Notes: a model not told the origin generated them from the sequence alone. A stretch of 64,000 nucleotides of DNA from Cytobacillus praedii (GCF_001439605.1 NZ_LMBX01000019.1:25526-89525); one strand, 5' to 3'; shown: positions 25,192 to 33,251, numbered from the stretch's first letter. Numbers and translations are program-made.

Positions 25192-25832
25192 TCTTTATAA
25201 GCGGGGGTGTTCGAAGCGGAAAGAGCAGGTTTGCAGAGCGGCTTGCTGCTTCCATCGCGAATCAAACAGCAGGAAATCTTCATTATATTGCCGCTGGGCA
25301 ATCGAGTGACCCGGAGATGGAGAGAAGAATTGTCCGTCATCAAAAGGATCGCTCTAAGAGCGGGCTGAATTGGAAAACATGGGAGCAGCCAAGGGGTTTA
25401 AAGAGGCTTTCTAGTGTATTTACTTCTAATGATGTTGTCCTTCTTGATTGTTTAACAACATTACTTAATAACGAATTTTTTTCTAGCGAAGACCTCTGGA
25501 AGGAATCTTTCTTTCAAGAACAGATAATGTGTTCGATTATTGAGGGAGTTGAACAAATTGCGAAGAGCTGCCGAGCTCTTATTATAGTAAGTAATGAGGT
25601 TCTTAATGAGAGGATCGGTAACAATGAGCTTGTTTTTATATATGGAAGAATGCTTGGAAGGCTCCATCAGCATATAGTGACAAGTGCCAAAGAGGCTTAT
25701 CTTGTGGAAGCAGGCATTCCGGTAAGAATGAAAGGGGTGGATGGACATGAAGGGAGTCATGATTCAAGGAACGGCATCGGATGTTGGGAAAAGCCTGATA
25801 GCGACAGCGATTTGCAGGGCTTTTGCCAATGA
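25170..25832 (+). CDS. cobU: Adenosylcobinamide kinase / guanylyltransferase CobU
   Basis: Phosphorylates adenosylcobinamide and transfers GMP to it. The P-loop GGVRSGKSRFAE is near residue 12, and the segment with the GMP-accepting histidine is RRIVRHQKDR near residue 50. VLLDCLTTLLNN and VSNEV also match the family. The family end is around ...LVEAGIPVRMKG (residue about 189), but this frame continues 30 residues further and overlaps cobQ by 86 nt, in a sequence that looks like cobQ read in another frame. It overlaps cobD by 22 nt. Confidence 0.9.
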   Translation: MAKQSSLIFISGGVRSGKSRFAERLAASIANQTAGNLHYIAAGQSSDPEMERRIVRHQKDRSKSGLNWKTWEQPRGLKRLSSVFTSNDVVLLDCLTTLLNNEFFSSEDLWKESFFQEQIMCSIIEGVEQIAKSCRALIIVSNEVLNERIGNNELVFIYGRMLGRLHQHIVTSAKEAYLVEAGIPVRMKGVDGHEGSHDSRNGIGCWEKPDSDSDLQGFCQ

Positions 25833-27261
25833 AGGGATTCGAGTCGCACCGTTTAAGTCTCAAAATATGTCCAATAACTCTTATGTAACAATTGATGGGA
25901 AGGAAATTGGACGGGCACAAGGGATTCAAGCTGAGGCGGCAAAAATAAATGCGACCGTATGGATGAATCCCATTTTGTTAAAGCCGAGATCGGATCAGCA
26001 GTCTGAGGTTGTCTTATTCGGCAGAGCGACTGAAACATTTTCTGGAAGAGGATATCGCGATTTATTCTATGAAAAAGGACTGAAGGCGATTCAAACGGCC
26101 CTCCACCACTTAAATCAGGAATATGATGTGATTGTTATGGAAGGTGCAGGGAGCCCGGTAGAGATAAATTTAAAGGATAAAGAGCTTGTGAATATGAAGG
26201 TTGCACATCTTGCTGATATTCCGGTGGTTTTAGTTGCTGATATTGATCGGGGAGGTGTGTTTGCCAGTATCATTGGGACTTTGGAACTCCTAACGGAAGA
26301 GGAAAGAGCAAGAGTAAGGGGCATTGTTATTAATAAGTTTCGCGGTGACCTTTCACTGTTCGAGGATGGAGTACAATGGCTTGAGGAAAAAACAGGAATC
26401 CCTGTCCTTGGAGTAATCCCTCATATCGATAATCATATGATTGATGGAGAAGATTCTCTATCAATGCCTGCCTCTTCGGGAAATAGGGGGAAGAATTTCC
26501 TTGATATTGTCGTCCTTAAGCCGCCATATATTTCAAATTATAGTGATATTGAGCCCTTTTACTATGAAGATGATGTTTCAATCCGTTGGGTCAGCCATCT
26601 TGATGAAATTGGTCAGCCAGATGCGGTTATATTGCCAGGGACAAAAAGCACCATACGTGACCTGCGTTTTTTTAAGAAGGCAGGACTAAATGACTGGCTC
26701 CACACATTTGAGAACGGAGGCGGGCATATTGTTGGCATATGCGGCGGGTATCAAATGCTTGGACAGTTATTGCTAGATCATGAGGGCTCTGATACTGGAG
26801 TTGCTGGTTTGGAGGAAAAAGGCTTAGGTCTAATCCCAGCAACAACTACTTTTTTAAGAGAGAAGGTTACAGTTAGAGCGGAGGGGGCCCTGCACCCAAG
26901 AACAGGCATACAGCAGAAGATTACAGGGTACGAAATTCACTTAGGTGAAACGAAACTGGATAAAGGGGAAAAAAATCGTTTTCTCCTGTTAAACAATGGT
27001 AATGAAGAAGGATACTATGGGAATGATGGCAAAATCATCGGTACGTATTTGCATCACCTTTTTCATAATGATGAATGGAGAAATAGATGGCTGAATGGAC
27101 TGCGGCAAGCTAAGGGGATCCCATTAAAGGAAACTGTTCATATTAGTAAGCTAAAGGATCAAAAGTATGATGAACTGGCCGACCACTTAGTGGCACATTT
27201 TAATTGGGAAAAGCTGAAGGAAATAATATTCAGCTGGAGAAACGAAAATGAAATGGCTTAA
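25747..27261 (+). CDS. cobQ: Cobyric acid synthase CobQ
   Basis: Glutamine-dependent amidase that amidates side chains b, d, e and g of adenosylcobyrinic acid a,c-diamide. Residues 1-230 form the ATP-binding DTBS-like domain (MKGVMIQGTASDVGKS), and residues about 250-440 the class I glutaminase with nucleophile Cys in GICGGYQMLG and the His of GTYLHHLFHN. Length is 504. I prefer ATG 25747 to ATG 25741, because AAAGGGG is 9 nt before the former and only 3 nt before the latter. No corrin-ring genes lie in the window, so its substrate must come from elsewhere in the genome or from outside. Confidence 0.93.
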   Translation: MKGVMIQGTASDVGKSLIATAICRAFANEGIRVAPFKSQNMSNNSYVTIDGKEIGRAQGIQAEAAKINATVWMNPILLKPRSDQQSEVVLFGRATETFSGRGYRDLFYEKGLKAIQTALHHLNQEYDVIVMEGAGSPVEINLKDKELVNMKVAHLADIPVVLVADIDRGGVFASIIGTLELLTEEERARVRGIVINKFRGDLSLFEDGVQWLEEKTGIPVLGVIPHIDNHMIDGEDSLSMPASSGNRGKNFLDIVVLKPPYISNYSDIEPFYYEDDVSIRWVSHLDEIGQPDAVILPGTKSTIRDLRFFKKAGLNDWLHTFENGGGHIVGICGGYQMLGQLLLDHEGSDTGVAGLEEKGLGLIPATTTFLREKVTVRAEGALHPRTGIQQKITGYEIHLGETKLDKGEKNRFLLLNNGNEEGYYGNDGKIIGTYLHHLFHNDEWRNRWLNGLRQAKGIPLKETVHISKLKDQKYDELADHLVAHFNWEKLKEIIFSWRNENEMA

Positions 27262-28039
27262 AGGTTTATTAATTAATTTTCAGTTTTTCACTTCCATTCC
27301 TATTCCAATCGAACTGCCAATGGATAAAGATCATCTTGAAAAAGCGATTAAGACCTTTCCGCTGCTAGGTTTGATACAAGGCGGAATTTATGCATTTTTG
27401 TTTTACGCGGTTATTCATTGGACTCCGTTTTCTGTTTTAACTGCAGCATTGGTGCTATGGCTTGCAGGAATCATTATTACCGGAGGAATTCATCTTGATG
27501 GCTGGATGGATGCGAGCGATGCTTTTTTTTCATATAGAGATCGTGAGAAAAGGCTAGAAATTATGAAGGACCCGCGGACAGGCGCATTCGGGGTTCTTTC
27601 TATCATTGTCCTGCTTAGCACTAAATTCTTCTTTATATATGAAATTTCACAGAAGGTTCAACCTGCAACATTCTTCTTCATTGCAATAATCCCTTTTTTT
27701 AGCAAAATGGTGATGGGTGTTTTACTTTTAAAGGTAAAAGCAGCTAAAAAAGAAGGGCTAGGTACTTTGTTTAAAAATGCTTCGAATAAAAGAACACTTT
27801 TCATTTATCCGATATATGTCATCCTACTTTTTGCAGCTGCTGCCATGTTATTCAATCAAATTATAGTCGGAATAATTGTTTTCACGATCGTATCCATACT
27901 TGTCCTGCTTATACTAACTAAAAAAGTTATCAGCTGGTTTGGCGGCATGACAGGGGATGTGCTTGGTGCGAGTGTAGAAGGGATGGAGCTTGCGCTATGG
28001 ATGATACTGTGGCTATTTCATTATTTCGCCATGGGCTAA
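27248..28039 (+). CDS. cobS: Adenosylcobinamide-GDP ribazoletransferase CobS
   Basis: Membrane enzyme joining adenosylcobinamide-GDP to alpha-ribazole or its phosphate, closing the nucleotide loop. It has 263 residues and six or seven hydrophobic segments. The signature GGIHLDGWMDASDAFFS followed by RLEIMKDPRTGAFGVLSI holds the metal-binding Asp residues typical of the family. FFTSIPIP near the N terminus is also conserved. It overlaps cobQ by 14 nt and the next gene by 43 nt. Confidence 0.94.
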   Translation: MKWLKGLLINFQFFTSIPIPIELPMDKDHLEKAIKTFPLLGLIQGGIYAFLFYAVIHWTPFSVLTAALVLWLAGIIITGGIHLDGWMDASDAFFSYRDREKRLEIMKDPRTGAFGVLSIIVLLSTKFFFIYEISQKVQPATFFFIAIIPFFSKMVMGVLLLKVKAAKKEGLGTLFKNASNKRTLFIYPIYVILLFAAAAMLFNQIIVGIIVFTIVSILVLLILTKKVISWFGGMTGDVLGASVEGMELALWMILWLFHYFAMG

Positions 28040-28614
28040 CAGAAGCGAATAAACGTCATGCCTATCTTGGATGGACAGATTCACCGCTCTGCCCAATAGA
28101 AAAGGCGAAACTAGTTTGCCCTTCAGAACAATATGAGCTTATGTTTTCAAGTGATTTAGATAGATGTCTTAAAACAGCAGACATCCTGTTCCCAACCTGT
28201 CAGCCAATCCAATTATCTGAACTAAGAGAAATGCACTTTGGGGAGTGGGAAGGAAAAACGTATGCTGATTTGAAGGGTGATTCCTTTTATCAGAAGTGGT
28301 TAGATGCTCCATTTACAGTTAAACCACCCAAAGGAGAGTCCTTTGCAGAATTTTCACGGAGAGTGGAAAGCGGCTGGGAAAAGGTAGTTGAAAGAATAAT
28401 GGAAGAGAATACTCATAGGGCTGCAGTGATGACTCATGGCGGAGTTATCCGATACTTTTTAACAAAGCATGCGCCTTATGTGAAGGACTTTTGGGAATGG
28501 CACATTCCACATGGCAAAGGATATGAGCTGATTTGGACGAGGGATGGATTAAGGAGGGGGAAGCAATGCATTTTATTACAGGAGGTGCCTTTAACGGCAA
28601 GTCCAAATGGGTGA
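27997..28614 (+). CDS. Histidine phosphatase, probable alpha-ribazole/cobalamin-5'-phosphate phosphatase (first of two)
   Basis: Phosphoglycerate-mutase-like histidine phosphatase of 205 residues. Its catalytic RHG is at residues 11-13 (LFRHGLTEANKRHAYLGWTDSPL), the second basic motif is SDLDRCLKTADILF, the acid motif MHFGEWEGKTY, and the second histidine MTHGGVIR. Position directly after cobS points to CobC-like removal of the 5'-phosphate from adenosylcobalamin phosphate or alpha-ribazole phosphate. A second member lies at 30797-31405, and I cannot say which is the true CobC. The start overlaps cobS, with GGAGC-type sites inside cobS. Confidence 0.82.
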   Translation: MDDTVAISLFRHGLTEANKRHAYLGWTDSPLCPIEKAKLVCPSEQYELMFSSDLDRCLKTADILFPTCQPIQLSELREMHFGEWEGKTYADLKGDSFYQKWLDAPFTVKPPKGESFAEFSRRVESGWEKVVERIMEENTHRAAVMTHGGVIRYFLTKHAPYVKDFWEWHIPHGKGYELIWTRDGLRRGKQCILLQEVPLTASPNG

Positions 28615-28997
28615 AGGAACACTATAGGCTAAACGCTGCTCCTCACTTATGGCTTTCCGCCTATCATGGCCATTCAATTCCAGAGAATACAGAAAACTGG
28701 CTGGATTTTGTGGTCCTGGAAGGGATTGAGAAATGGGTGCAGGAATGGAGCGGTCAATTAGCCATTCATGAAGTAAGGGAAAAATGGCGAATGCTATTGC
28801 GAAGTTGGACTCAATGGGAGAGAGCGGAGAATAGAGAATTAATTTTAATTGGTTCGGATCTATCAAAAGGAATTGTGCCTATGCTTGCCGAAGAACGTAA
28901 ATGGCGGGATGTGACTGGCTGGGTCTACCAAGATATAGCTGAAATGGCAGAAAAGGTAGACATAATCTGGTATGGGATCAGTCAAAAAATAAAATAA
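28566..28997 (+). CDS. CobU-like protein, short second copy
   Basis: A 143-residue relative of CobU. The P-loop GGAFNGKSKW is at residues about 6-15, and the C-terminal half (GSDLSKGIVPMLAEERKWRDVTGWVYQDIA then VDIIWYGISQKIK, read in pieces) follows the CobU pattern. The middle is about 40 residues shorter, and the HxxDR-type segment with the guanylylated histidine is not recognisable. It may keep kinase activity only, or be regulatory. Start ATG 28566 has GGAGGGGGAA just before it; a longer frame from 28533 has no site. It overlaps the phosphatase gene by 49 nt. Confidence 0.8.
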   Translation: MHFITGGAFNGKSKWVKEHYRLNAAPHLWLSAYHGHSIPENTENWLDFVVLEGIEKWVQEWSGQLAIHEVREKWRMLLRSWTQWERAENRELILIGSDLSKGIVPMLAEERKWRDVTGWVYQDIAEMAEKVDIIWYGISQKIK

Positions 28998-29012
28998 AAG
29001 GGGATGGAATGA

Positions 29013-29597
29013 ATGAAAATTTATACACGAACTGGGGATAAAGGAAAAACAAGCATTATTGGCGGACGAGTAGACAAGGATGATATTCGGGTAGAAGCAT
29101 ACGGAACTGTTGATGAAGCAAACTGCTTTGTTGGGCAAGCGATGACACAATTAGATCCAGCAATTTTTCAAGATATACTGGAAGACTTGGAGAAAATCCA
29201 GCACGAGCTTTTTGATTGCGGCGGTGACTTAGCGAATGTAACAAAAAATCGTGAACTGAAGTTAACGATGGAAGCGGTGGAGTATTTAGAGACAAGAATT
29301 GATGCTTTTATTGAAGAGGCACCAAAGGTTGAACGATTTATTTTACCTGGCGGCACGCCGGCATCTGCATCTATTCATATTGCACGAACTGTTACTAGAA
29401 GAGCGGAAAGATTAGTTGTTTCCCTAATGAAGGCAGATCCTGAGGTTTCAGAGATCTCATTAAAATTCATTAATCGCTTATCTGATTATTTCTTTGCTCT
29501 TGCAAGAGTAATTAACTTCCGTTTGAATACAAAGGATGTCGAGTACATCCGCAGTGCAAAGGTTTTTCGTGAAGGGAAGCGCAAGGAGGATAAATAA
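29013..29597 (+). CDS. yvqK: Cob(I)alamin adenosyltransferase, PduO type
   Basis: Transfers the adenosyl group of ATP to Co(I) corrinoids. The 194-residue protein has the PduO/MMAB landmarks TRTGDKGKTSIIGG at the N terminus, EAYGTVDEANCFVG, FILPGGTPASASIHIARTVTRRAERLV with the catalytic Arg cluster, and INRLSDYFFALAR. The ATG at 29013 has AAAGGGGATGGAA upstream. It adenosylates imported corrinoids so that CbiZ, CobU and CobS can use them. It overlaps the next gene by 1 nt (TAATG). Confidence 0.94.
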   Translation: MKIYTRTGDKGKTSIIGGRVDKDDIRVEAYGTVDEANCFVGQAMTQLDPAIFQDILEDLEKIQHELFDCGGDLANVTKNRELKLTMEAVEYLETRIDAFIEEAPKVERFILPGGTPASASIHIARTVTRRAERLVVSLMKADPEVSEISLKFINRLSDYFFALARVINFRLNTKDVEYIRSAKVFREGKRKEDK

Positions 29598-30091
29598 TGA
29601 AGTCAAAGAAAATGGCTTTAATTAGCCTGCTCGTTGCACTGACTGCTATTGGGGCAGCTATAAAGATTCCAGCTATCATCGGAAGTGTGGCCTTAGATGC
29701 TTTCCCGGCTTTGCTTGCTGCTGCCCTTTTAGGAAGTCCAGCTGGAGCCATTGTTGGCGGGGTGGGGCATCTGCTGTCTGCACTTCTAGGCGGCATGCCG
29801 CTTGGTCCGCTGCATTTTGTAGTAGCCGTTGAAATGGCGTTCTTAGCTTTCGTCTTTTCACTCTTTTATCGAAATGGGAAAAGGTGGGTGGCAGGAATTC
29901 TTTTTATTTTAGGAAATACTTTTGCTGCGCCATTGCCATTTTTATTTTTAATGGGTAAAGCCTTTTATTTATCAATTGTCCCATCCCTTTTTATTGGCTC
30001 TGTTATAAACACTATTATCGCCTTACTCATTGTTCCGCGGCTATCTCCAGTTGTTGAAATAATGATTTCTAAGGAGCGTGCAAGCCAATGA
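29597..30091 (+). CDS. cblT: ECF transporter S component, probable alpha-ribazole transporter CblT
   Basis: A 164-residue membrane protein with five to six hydrophobic segments and the alanine/glycine-rich pattern of ECF S components (LISLLVALTAIGAAIK, then LLGSPAGAIVGGVGHLLSALLGGMPLGPLHF, in pieces). It is in a B12 operon and immediately before a PurM-like kinase gene. This pairing is known in Firmicutes as CblT-CblS, which import and phosphorylate alpha-ribazole. The energising ECF module (EcfA1A2T) is not in the window. The name therefore rests on family plus context. Confidence 0.82.
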   Translation: MKSKKMALISLLVALTAIGAAIKIPAIIGSVALDAFPALLAAALLGSPAGAIVGGVGHLLSALLGGMPLGPLHFVVAVEMAFLAFVFSLFYRNGKRWVAGILFILGNTFAAPLPFLFLMGKAFYLSIVPSLFIGSVINTIIALLIVPRLSPVVEIMISKERASQ

Positions 30092-30795
30092 GGGATGTCC
30101 TGCATATTCCTTTTAACAGTGAAGAATCTGTTGTCATTGCGAGTGATAATAGCGGGGCAATCGGTCTGAAAGAGGAAGATGCTGTAAGGGTTTCTTATGA
30201 AATGGTATCCTATTACTCTTTTCGGGTAGCGGTTATGGAATGTATGGCGGCAGGAGGGGATCCGTTTGCTATTACACTACAGAACTTTTGCGGGGAAGAG
30301 GCATGGCAGGCATTAATAGATGGAATTAGGAAGGGGCTTGCTGAACTTGAACTAGCTGGAGTTTCTATTACCGGAAGTACAGAAAGTAATTTTTCCTTAA
30401 ACCAGTCAGCAATTGGGATTACAGTTCTCGGGAAAACGAGGGAGAATATGTGTGAGTCTATCTACTCGGATCAAACGAGGCTGGCTGTAATTGGTGTTCC
30501 GTTAGTAGGAAATGAGTTAGTTGAGAGGGAAGAGGAAGTTGTCCCACTGTCATTGTTTAAGCAAATTTGTGCGTTGCCGGAAGTTGTGACCATGCCAGTC
30601 GGATCGAAGGGCATTTTATCAGAATTGAACGGTTTATTTTTAAATAAAGTATTTACTGAGACTGAGATTCATACGAGCTTGAATCTGCTTAAGTCCTCTG
30701 GTCCATCAACTTGCTTTATCGCAGTTTATCCTGAGGGAAAAAAGGATGAAGTGATGGCCATAGCGGGGAGTTATTTTTACGAGTTAAGGGGTTAA
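30088..30795 (+). CDS. cblS: Alpha-ribazole kinase CblS (PurM/AIR-synthase-like)
   Basis: ATP-dependent kinase for alpha-ribazole, an alternative to CobT for lower-ligand activation. The 235-residue protein shows the AIR-synthase-like fold: ESVVIASDNSGAIG with an Asp for Mg-ATP (residues about 12-25), AVMECMAAGGDPFAITLQNF in the N-terminal half, and GVSITGSTESNF later. PurM and ThiL share this fold, but their typical catalytic motifs differ and purine or thiamin genes are absent here. It overlaps cblT by 4 nt. With no cobT in the operon, CblST explains how the nucleotide loop is completed. Confidence 0.85.
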   Translation: MRDVLHIPFNSEESVVIASDNSGAIGLKEEDAVRVSYEMVSYYSFRVAVMECMAAGGDPFAITLQNFCGEEAWQALIDGIRKGLAELELAGVSITGSTESNFSLNQSAIGITVLGKTRENMCESIYSDQTRLAVIGVPLVGNELVEREEEVVPLSLFKQICALPEVVTMPVGSKGILSELNGLFLNKVFTETEIHTSLNLLKSSGPSTCFIAVYPEGKKDEVMAIAGSYFYELRG

Positions 30796-30796
30796 A

Positions 30797-31405
30797 ATGC
30801 TACATTTATATATCATTAGACATGGTGAAACAGAATGGAATACAGAAAAAAGAATGCAAGGGCGTCTCGATTCGGATTTGACGGAGAAGGGCAAGAATGA
30901 TGCACTGTTATTGGGTGAGAGGCTGAAGGATACCGTTTTCGAGCGGATTATTTCCTCTCCCAGTAAGCGAACGATAGATACGGCATTGCATGTTTGCGAG
31001 AAAAGGCAAATTCCAATAGAAACAGATGAGAGATTAATGGAAATTGCTTTAGGGGAATGGCAAGGGAAAACAGAGGAAGAAATTAAGGCACTATTTCCGG
31101 CACAGTACGATTTGTATTGGAACTATCCTTCCATGTATGAAAACCAAGAAGGTGAAAGTTTCATGGATGTAATGGATAGGGTTGCTAGCTTTTTAAAGGA
31201 ATTAGTAGACACAACTCCGGTAGGAAATGTACTTGTCATTACACATGGGGTTGTTCTTAAAACACTTTATCTGCTCTGCCGAAATGCGCCGATTGATCGG
31301 CTCTGGGACCCGCCTTTTATGTATGGAACAAGCCTGACGATTGTTAAGCTTCATAATGGAAAGAAAGAGCTTATGCTGGAAGGATGCATGGCTCATTGCT
31401 GGTAG
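30797..31405 (+). CDS. cobC: Histidine phosphatase, probable CobC (second of two)
   Basis: A 202-residue phosphatase of the phosphoglycerate-mutase clan: RHGETEWNTEKRMQGRLDSDLTEKG at the N terminus (in pieces), SSPSKRTIDTA, IALGEWQGKTEEEI and VITHGVVLKT. The first motif, RHGETxWN, is closer to typical CobC than that of the copy at 27997. It starts 2 nt after cblS and is the last gene of the B12 operon. Proposed substrates are alpha-ribazole phosphate or adenosylcobalamin 5'-phosphate. Only a weak hairpin follows before the tandem repeat. Confidence 0.82.
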   Translation: MLHLYIIRHGETEWNTEKRMQGRLDSDLTEKGKNDALLLGERLKDTVFERIISSPSKRTIDTALHVCEKRQIPIETDERLMEIALGEWQGKTEEEIKALFPAQYDLYWNYPSMYENQEGESFMDVMDRVASFLKELVDTTPVGNVLVITHGVVLKTLYLLCRNAPIDRLWDPPFMYGTSLTIVKLHNGKKELMLEGCMAHCW

Positions 31406-31450
31406 GCTCGCTCGTAATTGGAGCAAGTCTCTTTTTTTATAAAAATGCTG

Positions 31451-31567
31451 AGTGGCCCGTAAATTTGGCAAAGAGGCCCACAAAATGGAGAAGTGGCCTG
31501 TAAATGAGGCAAAGTGGCCTATAAATTATTGTAAGTGGCCGATAAAATGGAAATTTGGCCTGTTACC
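31451..31567 (+). repeat. Six-unit, 21-bp degenerate tandem repeat
   Basis: Units start at about 31451, 31472, 31492, 31513, 31534 and 31554, each beginning AGTGGCC (variants AGAGGCC and TTTGGCC) followed by an A/T-rich TATAAAT-like part. Spacing is 20-21 nt. One frame reads as a heptad peptide KWPxNxx, but it has no ribosome binding site, so I treat it as DNA repeat rather than a gene. Confidence 0.85.
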
Positions 31568-31586
31568 TAATCATGGTAAAGCAAAA

Positions 31587-31626
31587 TTACGGTCGCCAAT
31601 AGAGCTAATTGGCGACCGTAAAAAAT
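31587..31626. terminator. Terminator at the end of the B12 operon region, also facing the GNAT gene
   Basis: A perfect 14-bp stem (TTACGGTCGCCAAT / ATTGGCGACCGTAA) with a 7-nt loop and an A-rich flank. It lies between converging cobC and the minus-strand GNAT gene. The T run on either strand is short, so strength is uncertain. Confidence 0.7.
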
Positions 31627-31686
31627 GCAATTTTCATAGGGAAATGTAAAATTAATGTATTAATTCTTTTGAAATGTAAAAACGAT

Positions 31687-32250
31687 CTACTTTATCAATC
31701 GGTTTTGCTCTTCCCATTCCTCTCTCAAAATCCCCATCCGAATGGAATCATAGTATTCCCCATTATACAAACGGCATTTTCTCAGGCGAGCTTCAAGCTG
31801 CATCCCAATTTTTTCAGCAGCGCGCATCATCCTTTTATTGCCTGACCATGTTGTAATCCCAACTCTTACTAACGGCAGCGAAGCAAAGAGGTGCTCAACC
31901 CAAAGGGATAAGGAATCTGTTCCGTAGCCGCCATTCCAATACTGCGGGTCATAGATTACAATTCCTGCCTCCAGCCAATTCGATTCGCGGTGTTCCCAAT
32001 AGTAGCTTACTATTCCAATCAATTTTCCATTGACTTCTATTGCCATTCTTGGCAGGGGCTCATTGTCTGGAATCTTGATAAAATCCTTTTTAAAATCTTC
32101 ATATTCTATAAAACTAAGAGGAAAGTAGGGCGCATCCCACTTTTTCCATTCTGGATTCTCTGTTCCATAAATATAATTCCATAGTTGCTTTAGATCCTCC
32201 TCCAAAATTGGACGTATAGTTACTTTTCTACCTGTAAGCATTTTTGTCAT
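31687..32250 (-). CDS. GNAT N-acetyltransferase, RimJ/RimL-like
   Basis: Single-domain acetyl-CoA-dependent acetyltransferase of 187 residues. VTIRPILEEDLKQLWNYI at the N terminus is typical of RimJ/RimL-type proteins; AGIVIYDPQYWNGGYGTDSLSLWVEHLF is the acetyl-CoA site (Q/RxxGxG/A region, here QYWNGGYG), and RVGITTWSGNKRMMRAAEKIGMQLEAR is the C-terminal motif. The substrate is unknown. AGGAGG-type site precedes the ATG on the minus strand. It stands alone and converges with cobC. Confidence 0.85.
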   Translation of the reverse strand: MTKMLTGRKVTIRPILEEDLKQLWNYIYGTENPEWKKWDAPYFPLSFIEYEDFKKDFIKIPDNEPLPRMAIEVNGKLIGIVSYYWEHRESNWLEAGIVIYDPQYWNGGYGTDSLSLWVEHLFASLPLVRVGITTWSGNKRMMRAAEKIGMQLEARLRKCRLYNGEYYDSIRMGILREEWEEQNRLIK

Positions 32251-32439
32251 ATTATTCCTCCTGTCGCTACACTTATTGTATCACCGCTTATTTGAATGTT
32301 GTAAATATTTGCATTAAAATAGTAGAAAACGAGTTTGGTGATTGCGAATGTACATACTTTTAACAGAAAATTAGCAACCGTATAAGAGGACCTCCTTGTT
32401 GGATGAATGACTATCAACCAAAAAACTGGAGGGATAAAG

Positions 32440-33198
32440 ATGACAGAGGGTTATTTTCAATTCTTACTGAAACAGGCGGATACACGGTTTGAAGGCTGGG
32501 ACTTTTCATATATTTCTGATACTGGAAGGATGGCTACCGAGCCATTTCCTTGGAGCTATACGAATTGGGTTTTACAAGAGCTATTTCATTCTAAAAGCAT
32601 GCTAGATATGGGAACCGGTGGAGGGGAATATCTTTCTAAATTACTTCCCCTTCCAAATTTTACAGCTGCAACGGAAGGCTATAAGCCTAACATCCAGATT
32701 GCAAGAAAGCGGCTGAATCCATTAGGTATTGAAGTTTATGAGGTGGAGGATGATTCCAAACTGCCGTTTAAAGAGGCACAGTTTGATTTAGTTATCAATC
32801 GTCATGAGTCCTACTCACCAGCCGAAGTGAATCGGATTCTTCAGAATGAAGGGATATTTATTACTCAGCAGGTCGGCGGGACTGATAATGTACAGCTGAA
32901 TGAACTCCTTGGTGCACCAATGGATTTTGGCTATGCAGAGTGGAAGTTAGCAAAGGCAGTTGAGGATATTAAAGCGGCTGGTTTTACCATCATGGAAAGT
33001 GAAGAGGCATATCCGCTGACAAGGTTTTATGATGTAGGAGCAATCTGTTACTACTTAAAAGCGATTCCATGGCAAATTGATAATTTTTCAATCGAAACGT
33101 ATGAATCACAGCTTTACAAGATCCATAAGATAATTGAAGAAAATGGCTATATTGAAGTAAAGTCTCATCGTTTTATTATTAAGGCGGTAAAAAAATAG
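32440..33198 (+). CDS. SAM-dependent methyltransferase (class I)
   Basis: A 252-residue protein of the Rossmann-fold methyltransferase group. Motif I is SMLDMGTGGGEYLSKL, and the post-motif acidic region LPFKEAQFDLVINRHESYSP carries motif IV-like FDLVINRH. The start is ATG 32440, with GGAGGG 8 nt upstream; the open frame from 32407 lacks a site. The substrate is not identifiable; the Bacillus homologues are mostly called generic methyltransferases. It is monocistronic, with a terminator after it. Confidence 0.84.
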   Translation: MTEGYFQFLLKQADTRFEGWDFSYISDTGRMATEPFPWSYTNWVLQELFHSKSMLDMGTGGGEYLSKLLPLPNFTAATEGYKPNIQIARKRLNPLGIEVYEVEDDSKLPFKEAQFDLVINRHESYSPAEVNRILQNEGIFITQQVGGTDNVQLNELLGAPMDFGYAEWKLAKAVEDIKAAGFTIMESEEAYPLTRFYDVGAICYYLKAIPWQIDNFSIETYESQLYKIHKIIEENGYIEVKSHRFIIKAVKK

Positions 33199-33215
33199 GT
33201 GATAAAAACGATAAT

Positions 33216-33251
33216 GGAGTGTAAAATCTAAACTTTTACACTCCTTTTTTT
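33216..33251 (+). terminator. Terminator after the methyltransferase gene
   Basis: A perfect 11-bp stem (GGAGTGTAAAA / TTTTACACTCC) with a 7-nt loop and T7. Confidence 0.92.

Noticed and set aside
31445..31570. CRISPR array
   Set aside because: The 21-bp units are degenerate and contiguous, without unique spacers, and no cas genes are present.
31452..31649. 65-residue frame with KWP repeats
   Set aside because: GTG start without a ribosome site; it runs through the tandem repeat and the terminator hairpin.
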